From Natrialba hulunbeirensis JCM 10989 (lineage in GTDB: Archaea; Halobacteriota; Halobacteria; Halobacteriales; Natrialbaceae): 64,000 nucleotides of DNA. The stretch lies in contig NZ_AOIM01000017.1 in the NCBI RefSeq assembly GCF_000337575.1, forward strand, positions 38,883-102,882, read 5' to 3'. Positions within the stretch are counted from its first letter, which is position 1; every line of letters starts with the position of its first letter. Shown piece after piece: positions 17,000 through 25,469 of the stretch. Below the pieces are notes generated by a model. That model saw only the letters and a list, made by a program, of their open reading frames with translations. It was not told the origin of the DNA and made no database searches. The position numbers and the translations under genes are program-made.

Positions 17000-17091
17000 G
17001 CGACCATTTCGAGCGTCGACTAGTTCGTCCGCCAACCGATTCTCTGCGTAGACACTCCCGCTAAAACGAACGTGTGACAATTGCTAAGTAA

Positions 17092-17118
17092 CCACATAGC
17101 CTTGGGGTAGCTATGTGG
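17092..17118 (+). promoter_or_regulatory. Perfect 9-bp inverted repeat spanning a start codon
   Basis: CCACATAGC (17092-17100) and GCTATGTGG (17110-17118) are exact reverse complements with a 9-nt spacer. The right arm contains ATG 17113. It could be an operator or an mRNA hairpin hiding the start. Confidence 0.6.
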
Positions 17119-17412
17119 CCATGGTCCTCCCGATCCCCGTCGGCGACGGTCACGTGTCTCGCCTGTGGCGATGGCATCTCACGGTCTGCTGCTCGAGAGT
17201 ACGACAAGTACGGCAACCAGTGGGATCGCCGCGATAAGGAGTTCGAGCACCTCTGTCCGACCTGTCACAACGAACTCTGCCATCAGCCACGCGACGAACT
17301 CGAGGACATCCTCGTCGAACTGCAAGCCGGTGAGGAAGAGACCGAGACATTTCTGGCGAGCTATCTCGCGACAGTCGAGGACCGGTACGGACGCGTCGAG
17401 GAAGAATCCTAA
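17113..17412 (+). CDS. Haloarchaeal zinc-binding CxxC protein (99 aa)
   Basis: A 99-residue protein with two CxxC pairs (CLAC near residue 15, CPTC near residue 48), arranged as a small treble-clef or zinc-ribbon with DKYGNQWDRRDKEFEHL between them, then an acidic helix (ELEDILVELQAGEEET). Conserved in haloarchaea as far as I recall; function unknown. The start codon lies inside a perfect inverted repeat, so its expression may be controlled at that site. Convergent with the putative nuclease gene 23 bp downstream. Confidence 0.75.
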   Translation: MWPWSSRSPSATVTCLACGDGISRSAAREYDKYGNQWDRRDKEFEHLCPTCHNELCHQPRDELEDILVELQAGEEETETFLASYLATVEDRYGRVEEES

Positions 17413-17435
17413 CTGCTGTGTTGCGGTCCCCGAAC

Positions 17436-18467
17436 TCACCGGAACTGATCCAGCCCAGACTGCTGGCGGCGATGTCCCCTGGGTGACGCGCGCCAGGCCG
17501 TCTGTCGATCCCGTTCTGCATCGAGATCGACCTCGGGAGCGGCCGCTGACTCGTAGCCCGGGCAGTCAGGGCTGCAGTCTGCGTTTGCATCGACGAAATC
17601 GCCCGCCCACGTACAGTGGGGCAGCGTCGCACCTGCCCCGTTGGTCGCGACGCAGGACGCACAGTCGGGGAAGCCGTACGTCCGCCAGCCCTTGCCGTAG
17701 GCTCGTTCGGCGAGCCGACGGCGCGCTCGGGCCTTCGCAGCGGGTGAAACGGGCTCGATTTCGGTTCGGCCGGGTTCGAACGCGAGCGGTTCGATGCCTG
17801 GTTCAGTAGTCGGTAACGGCGTCGGCTCGCGGACGACTTCGATCTCGAGTGCCAGTGCCGACGGATCGTCACGATCCCGGGTTCGATGCACTCGCCAGAC
17901 CCCAACCGGATCGGGGAGTCGGTGCAGGTGCGCCCGTGTGACGTAGCTCTCGGTCGCCAGAATGACCTCGTCGACCAGCGCCAGGCTCACGTCGGTCCGG
18001 AGTTGCATCTCGAGGTCGCCGGGTCGGCCGAGGTCGGGTTTGTTCTCGATGGCGACGATGCGGTCGTACCAGTCGGGGTAGCGCGCGACCTGTCGCACGT
18101 ACTCGCGGCCGTTACACCGCTCGGATTCGAAGAAGCCGATCTCGCAGGCCCGCTCCATCGCTCGTCGTGCGCGGTTCGGATGACAATCGAAGGCGTCCTT
18201 CCAGTAGCGCGCTCGGCCAGGACCGACGGTAGATTCGATAGCAGCGTCCGGAATCTCCGCGTCCGTAATCGCGGTTCGCTCCCCGAACTCGGAGCCCGGT
18301 TCGACACAGACGACATCCAGAATTCGGCCGCCCGGGTCAGCGACGCTCCCGCCGAGCTGACGGGCGATAAGCGGGTCAGCGCCCGCTACCGGCGGCCTGC
18401 TGGACTGCTCGAGGTGCGCACAGAGCGCGAGTTCGAACGCGAACTCGGACACAGTCAAGCAAGGCAC
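17436..18467 (-). CDS. DUF5787 protein; putative PD-(D/E)XK nuclease with Cys cluster
   Basis: A 343-residue protein that I recall as haloarchaeal DUF5787. Sequence features suggest a restriction-endonuclease-like fold: Asp51 in GRILDVVCV, then Glu141-x-Lys143 in RIVAIENKPDL, then Gln155 in LEMQLRTDVSLALVDEVIL, in the order D, ExK, Q of RecB/Cas4-type nucleases. There is one Cys near the N-terminus (Cys16) and a C-terminal group Cys269, 272, 285, 298 and 302, reminiscent of the Fe-S staple of Cas4/AddB/Dna2 nucleases. Nuclease activity is my inference; no cas genes are present. The start at 18467 is the first good ATG. Confidence 0.75.
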   Translation of the reverse strand: MPCLTVSEFAFELALCAHLEQSSRPPVAGADPLIARQLGGSVADPGGRILDVVCVEPGSEFGERTAITDAEIPDAAIESTVGPGRARYWKDAFDCHPNRARRAMERACEIGFFESERCNGREYVRQVARYPDWYDRIVAIENKPDLGRPGDLEMQLRTDVSLALVDEVILATESYVTRAHLHRLPDPVGVWRVHRTRDRDDPSALALEIEVVREPTPLPTTEPGIEPLAFEPGRTEIEPVSPAAKARARRRLAERAYGKGWRTYGFPDCASCVATNGAGATLPHCTWAGDFVDANADCSPDCPGYESAAAPEVDLDAERDRQTAWRASPRGHRRQQSGLDQFR

Positions 18468-18546
18468 GCGACCGAGAAAAGCGGTTGGGTTCGCAGGTGT
18501 TGCGGCTGGTTGGCGATTCGCGTCTCTTGGTCTGGCAAGAGTACGT

Positions 18547-18804
18547 TCAGACCGCCCTCGCGTCGAACTGCCGCCTGACCCGTCTCACGGCGAGCAGGCC
18601 CGAAACGAACAGGAGGAGACTACCGAAAAATACGCCGGCAACGATCACAACGGGATGGTTCCCGACAGCGGTAGCGATCGTCAGCGCGACGAGCGCCGAT
18701 GCTACGATCAGGAACGCTAGTCCGAATGCAATGATCGCGGCCGTGAGGAGCCCGTATTCGGAGAGTGGGTCGATCGGACGTGGAGCGATTGGTGTGTAGG
18801 TCAT
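18547..18804 (-). CDS. Small two-helix membrane protein (85 aa)
   Basis: From ATG 18804 (MTYTPIAPRPIDPLSEYG) the protein has a proline-rich start, two long hydrophobic helices (LTAAIIAFGLAFLIVASALVAL and VVIVAGVFFGSLLLFVSGLLA) and a basic tail (RRVRRQFDARAV). Probable inner membrane protein of unknown role. The longer frame from 18825 adds only seven residues. It is 80 bp downstream of the HTH regulator on the same strand. Confidence 0.65.
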   Translation of the reverse strand: MTYTPIAPRPIDPLSEYGLLTAAIIAFGLAFLIVASALVALTIATAVGNHPVVIVAGVFFGSLLLFVSGLLAVRRVRRQFDARAV

Positions 18805-18885
18805 TGGTCGTCCGAGTAGAGGCATCGCTCCGTGGTAAGTATAATCTGAAAATCATTTCAGTAGGGGTGCTTACTGAAGCTCGTT

Positions 18886-19797
18886 TCAGTCGCTGACGGT
18901 ACTGGTCTCGAGTACCGCGAGTTCGTCGTCCATCGTTACACGAAGTTCGTCACCTGCGAGCGGAAGCCGGACTTCGAACCGGTACGGGTCACGGTCGACG
19001 ACGCGCGTGAACTCGTCGGAGACACACCATGGCAGCGTCCAGTAGGGTCGCTCGTCGAGCGAGACGCCGCGCTCGCGATGAAACGTGACCACCTCGGAGT
19101 GGTCGAGCAGGCGCAAGCCGGCGGCCGAGCAGAGCGTGTGGGCACACTGGCGACACTCGTGGTCGACGCGCAGACTGACGCCGAGACAGCAGTCGTCTTC
19201 CTCGACGAACCGAGTCTCCATCCGGCCGCTACACTCCGGACAGACACCGTCGGCGGCCAGACAGTGGAGGTGCCGAACGCGCTGGTCGAACGCGTCGGCG
19301 ATTTCCGCTCGCGTCCGGTCGGCCAGGCCGCCAGGTGGAAACGCGTACTCGCCGTGGCCCTGACCGCAAGCCTGACAGTCGATGGCGAGTCGTTCGTCCT
19401 CGTATATCGCCGCCAGCGCCCCGTCACAGGCGAAACACGTGCCCTCGACTGAGAACGGGTCGATCGACGGGTGTTCGTTGAACGAGCCCGAGATCACCGA
19501 ACGGACGACCTTCTCGCCGGCGTGTTTGAACGCGTAGCCCCCTTCCCGCTGGGTGACGAAGTGGCCCGTCAGCTTCTGCAGGTGATAGTTGAACTGCGCC
19601 GAATCGCGCATGCCGACCTCGCGACGCAGCGCCGAGAACGAAACCGGCAACTCGTCGGCGGCCCACAGGGCCTCGAGAATCGAGAGTCGAACCTCGTTGC
19701 CGACCAGCGCGAACGCCTCGGCAGGGTCGAGACAGTCGGTGCACTCGAGTATCCCCTCGGCGTCCGGTGGCTCACTCGCGGTGTTTGACTTGCTCAT
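18886..19797 (-). CDS. ArsR-like HTH regulator with zinc-ribbon C-terminal region
   Basis: A 303-residue protein starting MSKSNTASEPP. Residues ~20-100 are a winged helix (AFALVGNEVRLSILEALW, FSALRREVGMRDSAQFNYHLQKL, GYAFKHAGEKVV). The remainder holds repeated Cys pairs (CFAC, CQAC, CPEC, CRQC) forming one or two zinc-binding modules, followed by a beta-rich ending. Such HTH plus DUF7351-like proteins are common in haloarchaea. DNA-binding regulation is likely; the signal is unknown. It is alone in its transcription unit apart from the small membrane gene downstream. Confidence 0.85.
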   Translation of the reverse strand: MSKSNTASEPPDAEGILECTDCLDPAEAFALVGNEVRLSILEALWAADELPVSFSALRREVGMRDSAQFNYHLQKLTGHFVTQREGGYAFKHAGEKVVRSVISGSFNEHPSIDPFSVEGTCFACDGALAAIYEDERLAIDCQACGQGHGEYAFPPGGLADRTRAEIADAFDQRVRHLHCLAADGVCPECSGRMETRFVEEDDCCLGVSLRVDHECRQCAHTLCSAAGLRLLDHSEVVTFHRERGVSLDERPYWTLPWCVSDEFTRVVDRDPYRFEVRLPLAGDELRVTMDDELAVLETSTVSD

Positions 19798-20141
19798 GGC
19801 GTGGTGTACGCGAGTACATACCAAAATCGTTCGCTCAAGTCAGATTCTGTAATCCAAATTGCATTTCGGGAGGGTCAGTTGATCAGTTGACCAGTTGGGC
19901 GGTCAGATGAGGAGGTCACCACTCGGGAGTCGTCGAGAACGGAAGCCGTCGCGCTCAGATAGAGATCATTGAAAGAGGTGCTCACCCCGGCAGTGACTGT
20001 TGCTACCTGCGAAATCGAGTGGATAAATCGCACGCCGAGACTACCAGACTGACGGAACGGTCACGGCGACGCAGACGCCTGCAGAACAGTAGGTTTATCA
20101 ATCGCACGAGGGAAGGCCTACCTAAGATTACTCATCGTCTT
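19798..20141. other. 344-bp divergent spacer upstream of the aIF2-gamma operon
   Basis: No gene is supported. It holds an imperfect CAGTTGA-type repeat near 19874-19900 and a TATA-like AGGTTTATCA at 20091-20100, about 45 bp before the aIF2-gamma ATG, which implies a short leader for that operon. Confidence 0.5.
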
Positions 20142-21371
20142 ATGGCAGGAACTCAACAACCGGAGGTGAACATCGGACTCGTCGGCCACGTCGACCACGG
20201 CAAGACGACGCTGGTGCAGGCGCTCAGTGGGTCGTGGACGGACCAGCACTCGGAGGAGATGAAGCGCGGAATCTCCATCCGACTGGGCTATGCGGACGCG
20301 ACGTTCCGCGAGTGTCCCGATCTGGAGGAACCCGAGCGCTACACGGTCAAAACGGAGTGTGAAGACGGCTCGGAGAGCGAACCGCTTCGAACCGTTTCGT
20401 TCGTCGACGCACCGGGTCACGAGACCCTGATGGCGACGATGCTCTCGGGCGCATCGCTGATGGACGGCGCCGTACTGGTCGTCAGCGCGAACGAACCCGT
20501 CCCACAGCCCCAGACCGAAGAGCACCTGATGGCGCTCGACATTATCGGGATCGAGAACATCGTCATCGCCCAGAACAAGGTCGACCTCGTCGACGGTGAC
20601 CAGGCACGACGAAACTACGAGGAGATTCAGGAGTTCGTCGAGGGTACCGTTGCCGAAGACGCACCCGTCGTCCCCGTCTCGGCCGGCCAGGAGGTCAACC
20701 TCGACCTGCTGATCCAGGCGATTGAAGAGGAGATTCCGACGCCCGAGCGCGATCCCGACGTCGACGCACGGATGCACGTCGCCCGCAGTTTCGACATCAA
20801 CAAGCCGGGAACCAGCGCTGCTGACCTCACCGGCGGCGTCCTCGGCGGCAGTCTCGTCGCGGGTGAACTCGAGTCCGGTGACGAAATCGAGATCAAACCG
20901 GGCCGGGAGATCGAAGAGGGCGGCCAGACAGAGTACGTCCCGATCGAGACGACGATCCGCTCGCTGCAGGCGGGTGGCGAGACGGTCGACACCGTCACGC
21001 CGGGCGGACTGCTCGGCGTCGGAACGGGGCTCGATCCGGCACTGACGAAGGGTGACGCGCTGGCGGGACGGATGGCCGGCCCGCCGGGGTCGCTGCCGCC
21101 GACCTGGCAGCAGTTCACGATGGACGTCGACCTGCTAGAGCGCGTCGTCGGTACCGACGGCGGCGAGGTCGACGATATCAGCACCGGTGAACCGCTGATG
21201 ATGACCGTCGGCACGGCCACCACCGTTGGTGCAGTGACGAGTGCCCGCGAAGGCGAGTGTGAGGTCAACCTCAAGCGACCCGTCACCGCCGAACCAGGCG
21301 CAAAGATCGCGATCAACCGCCGCATCGGCGCTCGCTGGCGGCTGATCGGTCTCGGAACGCTACAGGAGTAG
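20142..21371 (+). CDS. Translation initiation factor aIF2, gamma subunit
   Basis: A 409-residue GTPase, the core of the aIF2 heterotrimer that brings initiator Met-tRNA to the small ribosomal subunit. It has the P-loop GHVDHGKT (residues 15-22), DAPGHE (G3), NKVD (G4), and the C-terminal EF-Tu-like domains II and III ending [17 protein letters not shown]. The start at 20142 ([17 protein letters not shown]) is the family start; the upstream frame is not conserved. It heads an operon with a PIN nuclease, Rpo7, Spt4 and a CoA kinase gene, an arrangement widely kept in archaea. Confidence 0.97.
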   Translation: MAGTQQPEVNIGLVGHVDHGKTTLVQALSGSWTDQHSEEMKRGISIRLGYADATFRECPDLEEPERYTVKTECEDGSESEPLRTVSFVDAPGHETLMATMLSGASLMDGAVLVVSANEPVPQPQTEEHLMALDIIGIENIVIAQNKVDLVDGDQARRNYEEIQEFVEGTVAEDAPVVPVSAGQEVNLDLLIQAIEEEIPTPERDPDVDARMHVARSFDINKPGTSAADLTGGVLGGSLVAGELESGDEIEIKPGREIEEGGQTEYVPIETTIRSLQAGGETVDTVTPGGLLGVGTGLDPALTKGDALAGRMAGPPGSLPPTWQQFTMDVDLLERVVGTDGGEVDDISTGEPLMMTVGTATTVGAVTSAREGECEVNLKRPVTAEPGAKIAINRRIGARWRLIGLGTLQE

Positions 21372-21395
21372 CCGATACGAGAGAGACGAGACACG

Positions 21396-21782
21396 ATGAG
21401 CACCCGGGTCGCCCTCGATACGAGCGCGCTAATGATGCCAGTCGAACTCGACGTGCGGTTGTTCGACGAACTCGATCGACTACTCGACTCGTTCGAACCG
21501 ACGGCACCGCAGGCCGTCATCGAAGAACTGCGCCGCCTCTCCGAGAAGGGGGGACGCGAAGGCACTGCCGCAAACGTCGGTCATGATCTGGCAACCGAAC
21601 GCTGTCTCGTCGTCGACACCGAGGCATCCTACGCCGACGACGCACTCGTCGAACTCGCCCGCGAGGGCACCGTCGACTACGTCGTCACCAACGACCGGCC
21701 GCTGCGCGACCGGGTACTCGAGGAGCACAGACCGGTAATTGCATTACGCGGGAGAAACAAGTTAGCGATCACTCAACCATAG
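21396..21782 (+). CDS. PIN-domain ribonuclease, Fcf1/VapC9-like
   Basis: A 128-residue PIN domain. Acidic active-site candidates are Asp8 (ALDTSALM), Glu43/Glu44 (VIEEL), Asp81/82 and Asp100 (VVTNDRPLRDRV). It starts 24 bp after aIF2-gamma and its TAG stop abuts the ATG of rpo7, so it is translated within the information-processing operon rather than in a toxin-antitoxin pair. That context suggests an rRNA-processing or housekeeping RNase role, like Fcf1/Utp24 relatives (inference). Confidence 0.9.
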   Translation: MSTRVALDTSALMMPVELDVRLFDELDRLLDSFEPTAPQAVIEELRRLSEKGGREGTAANVGHDLATERCLVVDTEASYADDALVELAREGTVDYVVTNDRPLRDRVLEEHRPVIALRGRNKLAITQP

Positions 21783-22352
21783 ATGTACAAACGGGTTAGA
21801 TTGAAGGATACAGTGGAGGTACCGCCGGAGGAGCTCGGCGACGTGTCGCCGACGCTCGTCAAGCGACTGCTACAGGACAAACTCGAGGGACGCATGGACG
21901 AGGAGGTCGGAAGCATCGTCTCCGTCACCAAGGTGCGCGATATCGGTGATGGAACGGTGTTGCCGAATCGGCCAGGCGTCTACTACGAGGCCGATTTCGA
22001 CGCTGTCACGTTCGACCCGCAGATGCAGGAGGTCGTCGACGGCACCGTCGTCGAGGTCGTCGAGTTCGGCGCGTTCGTCGGCATCGGCCCCGTCGACGGA
22101 CTGCTCCACGTCTCCCAGATCAGCAACGAGTATCTGGCGTTCGACGCCGAGAACCAGCAACTCGCCTCGAACGAGTCCAACCGCACGCTAGGTGTCGGCG
22201 ATTCGATCCGCGCCCGCATCGTCACCAAGAGCATCGACGAGCGCAACCCGCGCGACTCGAAGATCGGACTGACGGCGAAACAGCCCGGTCTTGGTAAGCA
22301 CGACTGGCTCAAGAACGAACACGAGCAACAAGAAGCAACCGCAGGTGAATAA
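21783..22352 (+). CDS. DNA-directed RNA polymerase subunit Rpo7 (E')
   Basis: A 189-residue subunit of the Rpo4/7 stalk, which binds emerging RNA. Residues 1-75 form the N-terminal domain (MYKRVRLKDTVEVPPEELG, VGSIVSVTKV). Residues ~80-165 are the S1/OB RNA-binding domain (GTVVEVVEFGAFVGIGPVDGLLHVSQIS). A short Gln/Glu-rich tail follows. The ATG directly follows the PIN gene stop codon, and Spt4 starts 2 bp after its own stop, so translation is probably coupled. Confidence 0.96.
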   Translation: MYKRVRLKDTVEVPPEELGDVSPTLVKRLLQDKLEGRMDEEVGSIVSVTKVRDIGDGTVLPNRPGVYYEADFDAVTFDPQMQEVVDGTVVEVVEFGAFVGIGPVDGLLHVSQISNEYLAFDAENQQLASNESNRTLGVGDSIRARIVTKSIDERNPRDSKIGLTAKQPGLGKHDWLKNEHEQQEATAGE

Positions 22353-22354
22353 CG

Positions 22355-22552
22355 ATGGCAGCCGACCGTCTCGTCTGTCGCGAGTGTCACCGGGTCAACG
22401 ACCCGGATAGCGAAACCTGTGATGCCTGTAACTCCTCGTCGCTGACCGAGGACTGGGCGGGCTACGTCGTCATCGCCCACCCCGAAGACAGCGAGATTGC
22501 AAGCGAGATGCAGGTCACCGAACCGGGCGCGTACGCGCTCAAGGTCCGGTAA
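22355..22552 (+). CDS. spt4: Transcription elongation factor Spt4 (RpoE'')
   Basis: A 65-residue zinc protein that pairs with Spt5 to make RNA polymerase processive. Four cysteines, Cys8, 11, 22 and 25 (CREC and CDAC), form the zinc site; the dimer interface strand is WAGYVVIAHPEDSEIA. Length is typical. Two bases separate it from rpo7, and the next gene starts 13 bp after its stop. Confidence 0.95.
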   Translation: MAADRLVCRECHRVNDPDSETCDACNSSSLTEDWAGYVVIAHPEDSEIASEMQVTEPGAYALKVR

Positions 22553-22565
22553 TCAGTCGATCGCT

Positions 22566-23159
22566 GTGACACTTGACGACACCAGTACGGGCGACGCGGA
22601 CCGTGAGCGCAATCAGGAGTACGACCAGCTACTGGTTCTCCCCGACGACCTCCGCCACGAACTCAAAGAGCCGATGGGCCCGATCGAAACGGACGCCGAG
22701 CAGCTACTCGAGTCCGTCGACGGCCCGCTCATCGCCGTCGGCGATGTCGTCACCTACCACCTGCTGCAGGCCGGGCGCGTCCCCGACGTGGCGTTCGTCG
22801 ACGAGCGAACCAAGCGTGACGCCGTCGACGAGGAGATCCGCGACGCCGTCGCGACGGAGCCGACCCACGAGGCCGTCAACCCGCCGGCCGAACTCTCCGG
22901 CGACGTGATCCGCGCGCTCCGCGAGGGACTCGACGACGAGGAACCGGCGACAGTGCTGGTCGATGGCGAGGAGGACCTCGTCGCCGTCCCCGCAATCGCC
23001 GCCGCACCCGCGGGCGCGAGCGTGGTTTACGGCCAGCCCGACGAGGGGATGGTCCACGTGCGCGTGACGAGCGAGCACCGGACGGAGATGCGAGAGCTAC
23101 TCGAGCGCTTCGACGGCGATGTTGAGCGACTCTGGGCGTTGCTCGACCCAGATAGCTAA
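22566..23159 (+). CDS. GTP-dependent dephospho-CoA kinase (DUF359)
   Basis: A 197-residue protein of the archaeal DUF359 family, shown in Thermococcus to phosphorylate dephospho-CoA using GTP, the last step of CoA synthesis. Conserved pieces are LLVLPDDLRHELKEPMGPI, IAVGDVVTYHLL, VAFVDERTKRD and TVLVDGEEDLVAVPAIAAAP. No ATG suits the start; GTG 22566, just after spt4, is the best choice, because any earlier start overlaps spt4. It closes the aIF2-gamma operon. Confidence 0.9.
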   Translation: MTLDDTSTGDADRERNQEYDQLLVLPDDLRHELKEPMGPIETDAEQLLESVDGPLIAVGDVVTYHLLQAGRVPDVAFVDERTKRDAVDEEIRDAVATEPTHEAVNPPAELSGDVIRALREGLDDEEPATVLVDGEEDLVAVPAIAAAPAGASVVYGQPDEGMVHVRVTSEHRTEMRELLERFDGDVERLWALLDPDS

Positions 23160-23195
23160 CCGGATTTCCCCGACAAACGAAGTCTTGCGAACTGC

Positions 23196-24197
23196 CTATT
23201 CTGCTTCGACAACGGTGTGTTCGAGCACTCCAATGCCCTCGATCTCGAGTGCCACCGTATCGTCATCCTCGAGCCACTGGCGGAGTTCGAGGCCACAACC
23301 CTCGCCGACGGTGCCACTGCCGATGACGTCGCCGGGGTGGAGCGTCTCGGACTGGGAGACGTGTTCGATAATGTCGGCGAAGGAGTGGTACATCTCGTCG
23401 ACGGTGCCCTCCGACCAGACCTCGCCGTTGACGCGGGCGGTCATCGGGGCCTCGAGTACGTCGATATCCTCGGCGGGGACGAGGTAGGGACCGAGCCCGT
23501 TCGCGAAGTCTTTCCCCTTCGCGGGGCCGAGTCGGGCCTCCATCTCCTCGCCTTGCGTGTCGCGGGCGCTGAAGTCGTTGAAAACCGTGTAGCCCGCGAT
23601 GTACGCCTCGGCTTCCTCGGCGGGAATGTTGCGCCCGCGCCTGCCGATCACGGCGGCGATCTCGAGTTCGTAGTCCATAATCCGCGAGTAGTTGGGCCAC
23701 CGGACGGTCTCGCCGGGTCGAACGACGCTGTCCGGATTGCCCTTGTAATAGACCGGCAGCTCGTACCAGACGTCGGCGATGTCGCCGTCCATGCTATTTT
23801 CGACGTGCTCTTCGATCGCCATGAAGTCGCGCAGCGAGTTCGGCCGCGGCAGCGGTGCGAGCAGGTCGTACTCGCCAGGTTCGTACTCAATTTTCGCACC
23901 GGCGGGGCCGCGTTCGGCGCGGGTCTCGGCGGCGTACTCGAGTGCCTCCCGGGCGTCCGCAATCGCGCGCTCGCCGCGTTCGAGAAAGGCGATCATCTCG
24001 GGTGGGACGTGGGCGTGTGCGAGGTCCGCGGGCGCGGGTTCGCCCTCGGACTCGAGTGCCGCGCCGTAGGCGGCGGTGAGGTCGACGAGAGTGGCCTCCC
24101 CGGCCCCATTGCTGTCTGGGTTGCTCGCCTCGGCGACGGCACCGATGCGCTCGACGGGGCCGACGGGGGTGTCGACTTCGAAGGTGGCCAGTTTCAT
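23196..24197 (-). CDS. Fumarylacetoacetate hydrolase (FAH) family protein
   Basis: A 333-residue FAH-fold enzyme, a divalent-metal C-C hydrolase or decarboxylase. Metal-site segments are EEHVENSMDGDIADVWYE and DYELEIAAVIG, followed by the core FNDFSARDTQ, LGPAKGKDFAN and LHPGDVIGSGTVGEG. The start overlaps the stop of the upstream cyclase gene by 4 bp (ATGA), so both are one operon. The pairing suggests stepwise breakdown of an aromatic or cyclic-amide compound (for instance kynurenine-type or homogentisate-type catabolism), but the substrate cannot be told from sequence. Confidence 0.92.
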   Translation of the reverse strand: MKLATFEVDTPVGPVERIGAVAEASNPDSNGAGEATLVDLTAAYGAALESEGEPAPADLAHAHVPPEMIAFLERGERAIADAREALEYAAETRAERGPAGAKIEYEPGEYDLLAPLPRPNSLRDFMAIEEHVENSMDGDIADVWYELPVYYKGNPDSVVRPGETVRWPNYSRIMDYELEIAAVIGRRGRNIPAEEAEAYIAGYTVFNDFSARDTQGEEMEARLGPAKGKDFANGLGPYLVPAEDIDVLEAPMTARVNGEVWSEGTVDEMYHSFADIIEHVSQSETLHPGDVIGSGTVGEGCGLELRQWLEDDDTVALEIEGIGVLEHTVVEAE

Positions 24198-25045
24198 GCA
24201 TCCCTCCCATCGGGGTCGTCCTCGAAAAGCGCAACGGGGCGCACCCAGCCCGCGCTCCCGTTCTCGATTGTGATGGGGAACGCGACGAGCGGAATCTCCG
24301 TCCGCCGCGGGAGCGCGTCGAGGTTCGCCATCTTCTCGATCTGGCAGTACTCGACCTCCCGGCCCGCGAGGTGGGCCGGCCAGAGTTCGGCCTCGTCGCC
24401 GGTCTCCGCGTAGCGCTCGGCCATCGTCGAGAACGGCTTGTCGAAGCCGTAGGCGTCCGTCCCGATCACGCGCACGCCCTGCTCGACGAGGAATTTCGTC
24501 CCCTCGGCACTCATACCAGGAAATTCTGTGAGATACTCGGGGCTCCCCCAGTACTCGTCCGCACCGGTCTGGATGAGGACAATCTCGCCCGGCGAGAGGT
24601 CGTGATCCAGATCCGCGAGTTCGCTCTCAATTTCCGCGGCGGAAATCTCGCTGCCCGCCTCCTTCCACCGGAAGTCGAGAACGACTGCGTGACCACGACA
24701 CCACTCGAGTGGTACCTCCTCGATGGTCTTCGCTGGCTCCCCGTCGACGTCGGGGCCGTAGTGTGAGGGTGCGTCGAGATGCGTGCCGGCGTGGGGGATC
24801 ACCGCGAGTTCCTCCCAGGCCAGCCCCTGCCCGTCCGGAAAGTCCTCCGCCCCGATGTCGTAGCCCTGTTCCTGCAGCGTGGCGGCGAGTCGCTCGGCAC
24901 CCGCCTCGTGATCGAAGGCGTCGATCTGGGGCGGCGTCGGTTCGCTCGGAACGCCGTCCTCGAGTCCGATACTGAGGTCGATCAGCGTCCCGTCGGTGGC
25001 CGTGATCGCGTCGTGCATACGATGGGAGACTGCGTCGGGGAACAT
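24194..25045 (-). CDS. Cyclase family protein (kynurenine formamidase-like)
   Basis: A 283-residue metal-dependent hydrolase. The signature is HAGTHLDAPSHYG with His85, His89, Asp91 and His95 as metal/catalytic residues, followed by VLIQTGADEYW and IGTDAYGFDKP. The start at 25045 (MFPDAVSHR) lies about 25 bp from a strong TATA box, as for a leaderless mRNA; internal ATG 25018 is the alternative. It overlaps the FAH-family gene by 4 bp. Kynurenine formamidase or another cyclic amide/lactone hydrolase is plausible. Confidence 0.9.
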   Translation of the reverse strand: MFPDAVSHRMHDAITATDGTLIDLSIGLEDGVPSEPTPPQIDAFDHEAGAERLAATLQEQGYDIGAEDFPDGQGLAWEELAVIPHAGTHLDAPSHYGPDVDGEPAKTIEEVPLEWCRGHAVVLDFRWKEAGSEISAAEIESELADLDHDLSPGEIVLIQTGADEYWGSPEYLTEFPGMSAEGTKFLVEQGVRVIGTDAYGFDKPFSTMAERYAETGDEAELWPAHLAGREVEYCQIEKMANLDALPRRTEIPLVAFPITIENGSAGWVRPVALFEDDPDGRDA

Positions 25046-25063
25046 AGTAGCCGGTGGTGTCTT

Positions 25064-25075
25064 CATATATCTTTT
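25064..25075 (-). promoter_or_regulatory. TATA box of the cyclase-FAH operon
   Basis: Minus-strand AAAAGATATATG is centred 24 bp before ATG 25045, the canonical distance to a leaderless start, and supports that start codon. Confidence 0.6.
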
Positions 25076-25163
25076 CAGAATGGTTCCACCGAGATACTAC
25101 TATGTGCAAAGGGCTGAGTCAACGGCGAGAAACTCGCCCATCGTGCCCAAAACCCGACTGCAG

Positions 25164-25469
25164 TCACTCGCAAAGGCAGTCCTGCGTCCGAGTCAACTGA
25201 ACAGTCTCGTCGTGGAGTTGCACTGCGAGCTCGTGAATCGTCCGTGCCCGGTATTCGCCGGCAACGCCGGTCCGGTAGTAGGATTCCGACCGGTTCTCGA
25301 TCCAGAGTGCTTCAAGCCGATCAGCGACGCCTCTCGAGAAGAGCCCCGCCCTCACACCCAGGTCGTACACTTCGGTGTGGCGCTGACCGGCGACATCGTA
25401 TCCCTTCTCCTCGACGTAGAACTGGATCGACCGCTCGATGGCGACAAAGGAACTCTCGATGATGACCGT
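25164..25469 (-). pseudogene. HEPN toxin, C-terminal fragment (gene split by IS insertion)
   Basis: These 102 codons (101 residues and stop) continue exactly in frame from the fragment at 26947-27123 once the IS at 25470-26946 is removed. Joined, they read ...ARNGHY-TVIIESSFVAIERS..., a seamless HEPN core. This part carries an RX4H-type motif (RARTIH, near restored residue 135-140), the presumed RNase or nucleotide-modification site of HEPN toxins. Without its N-terminal half and start codon, it is very probably inactive. Confidence 0.85.

Noticed and set aside
16175..17080. 301-codon frame on the minus strand opposite the TMEM175-like gene
   Set aside because: It is antisense to a well-supported membrane protein gene and its His/Arg/Gln-rich translation is typical of shadow frames.
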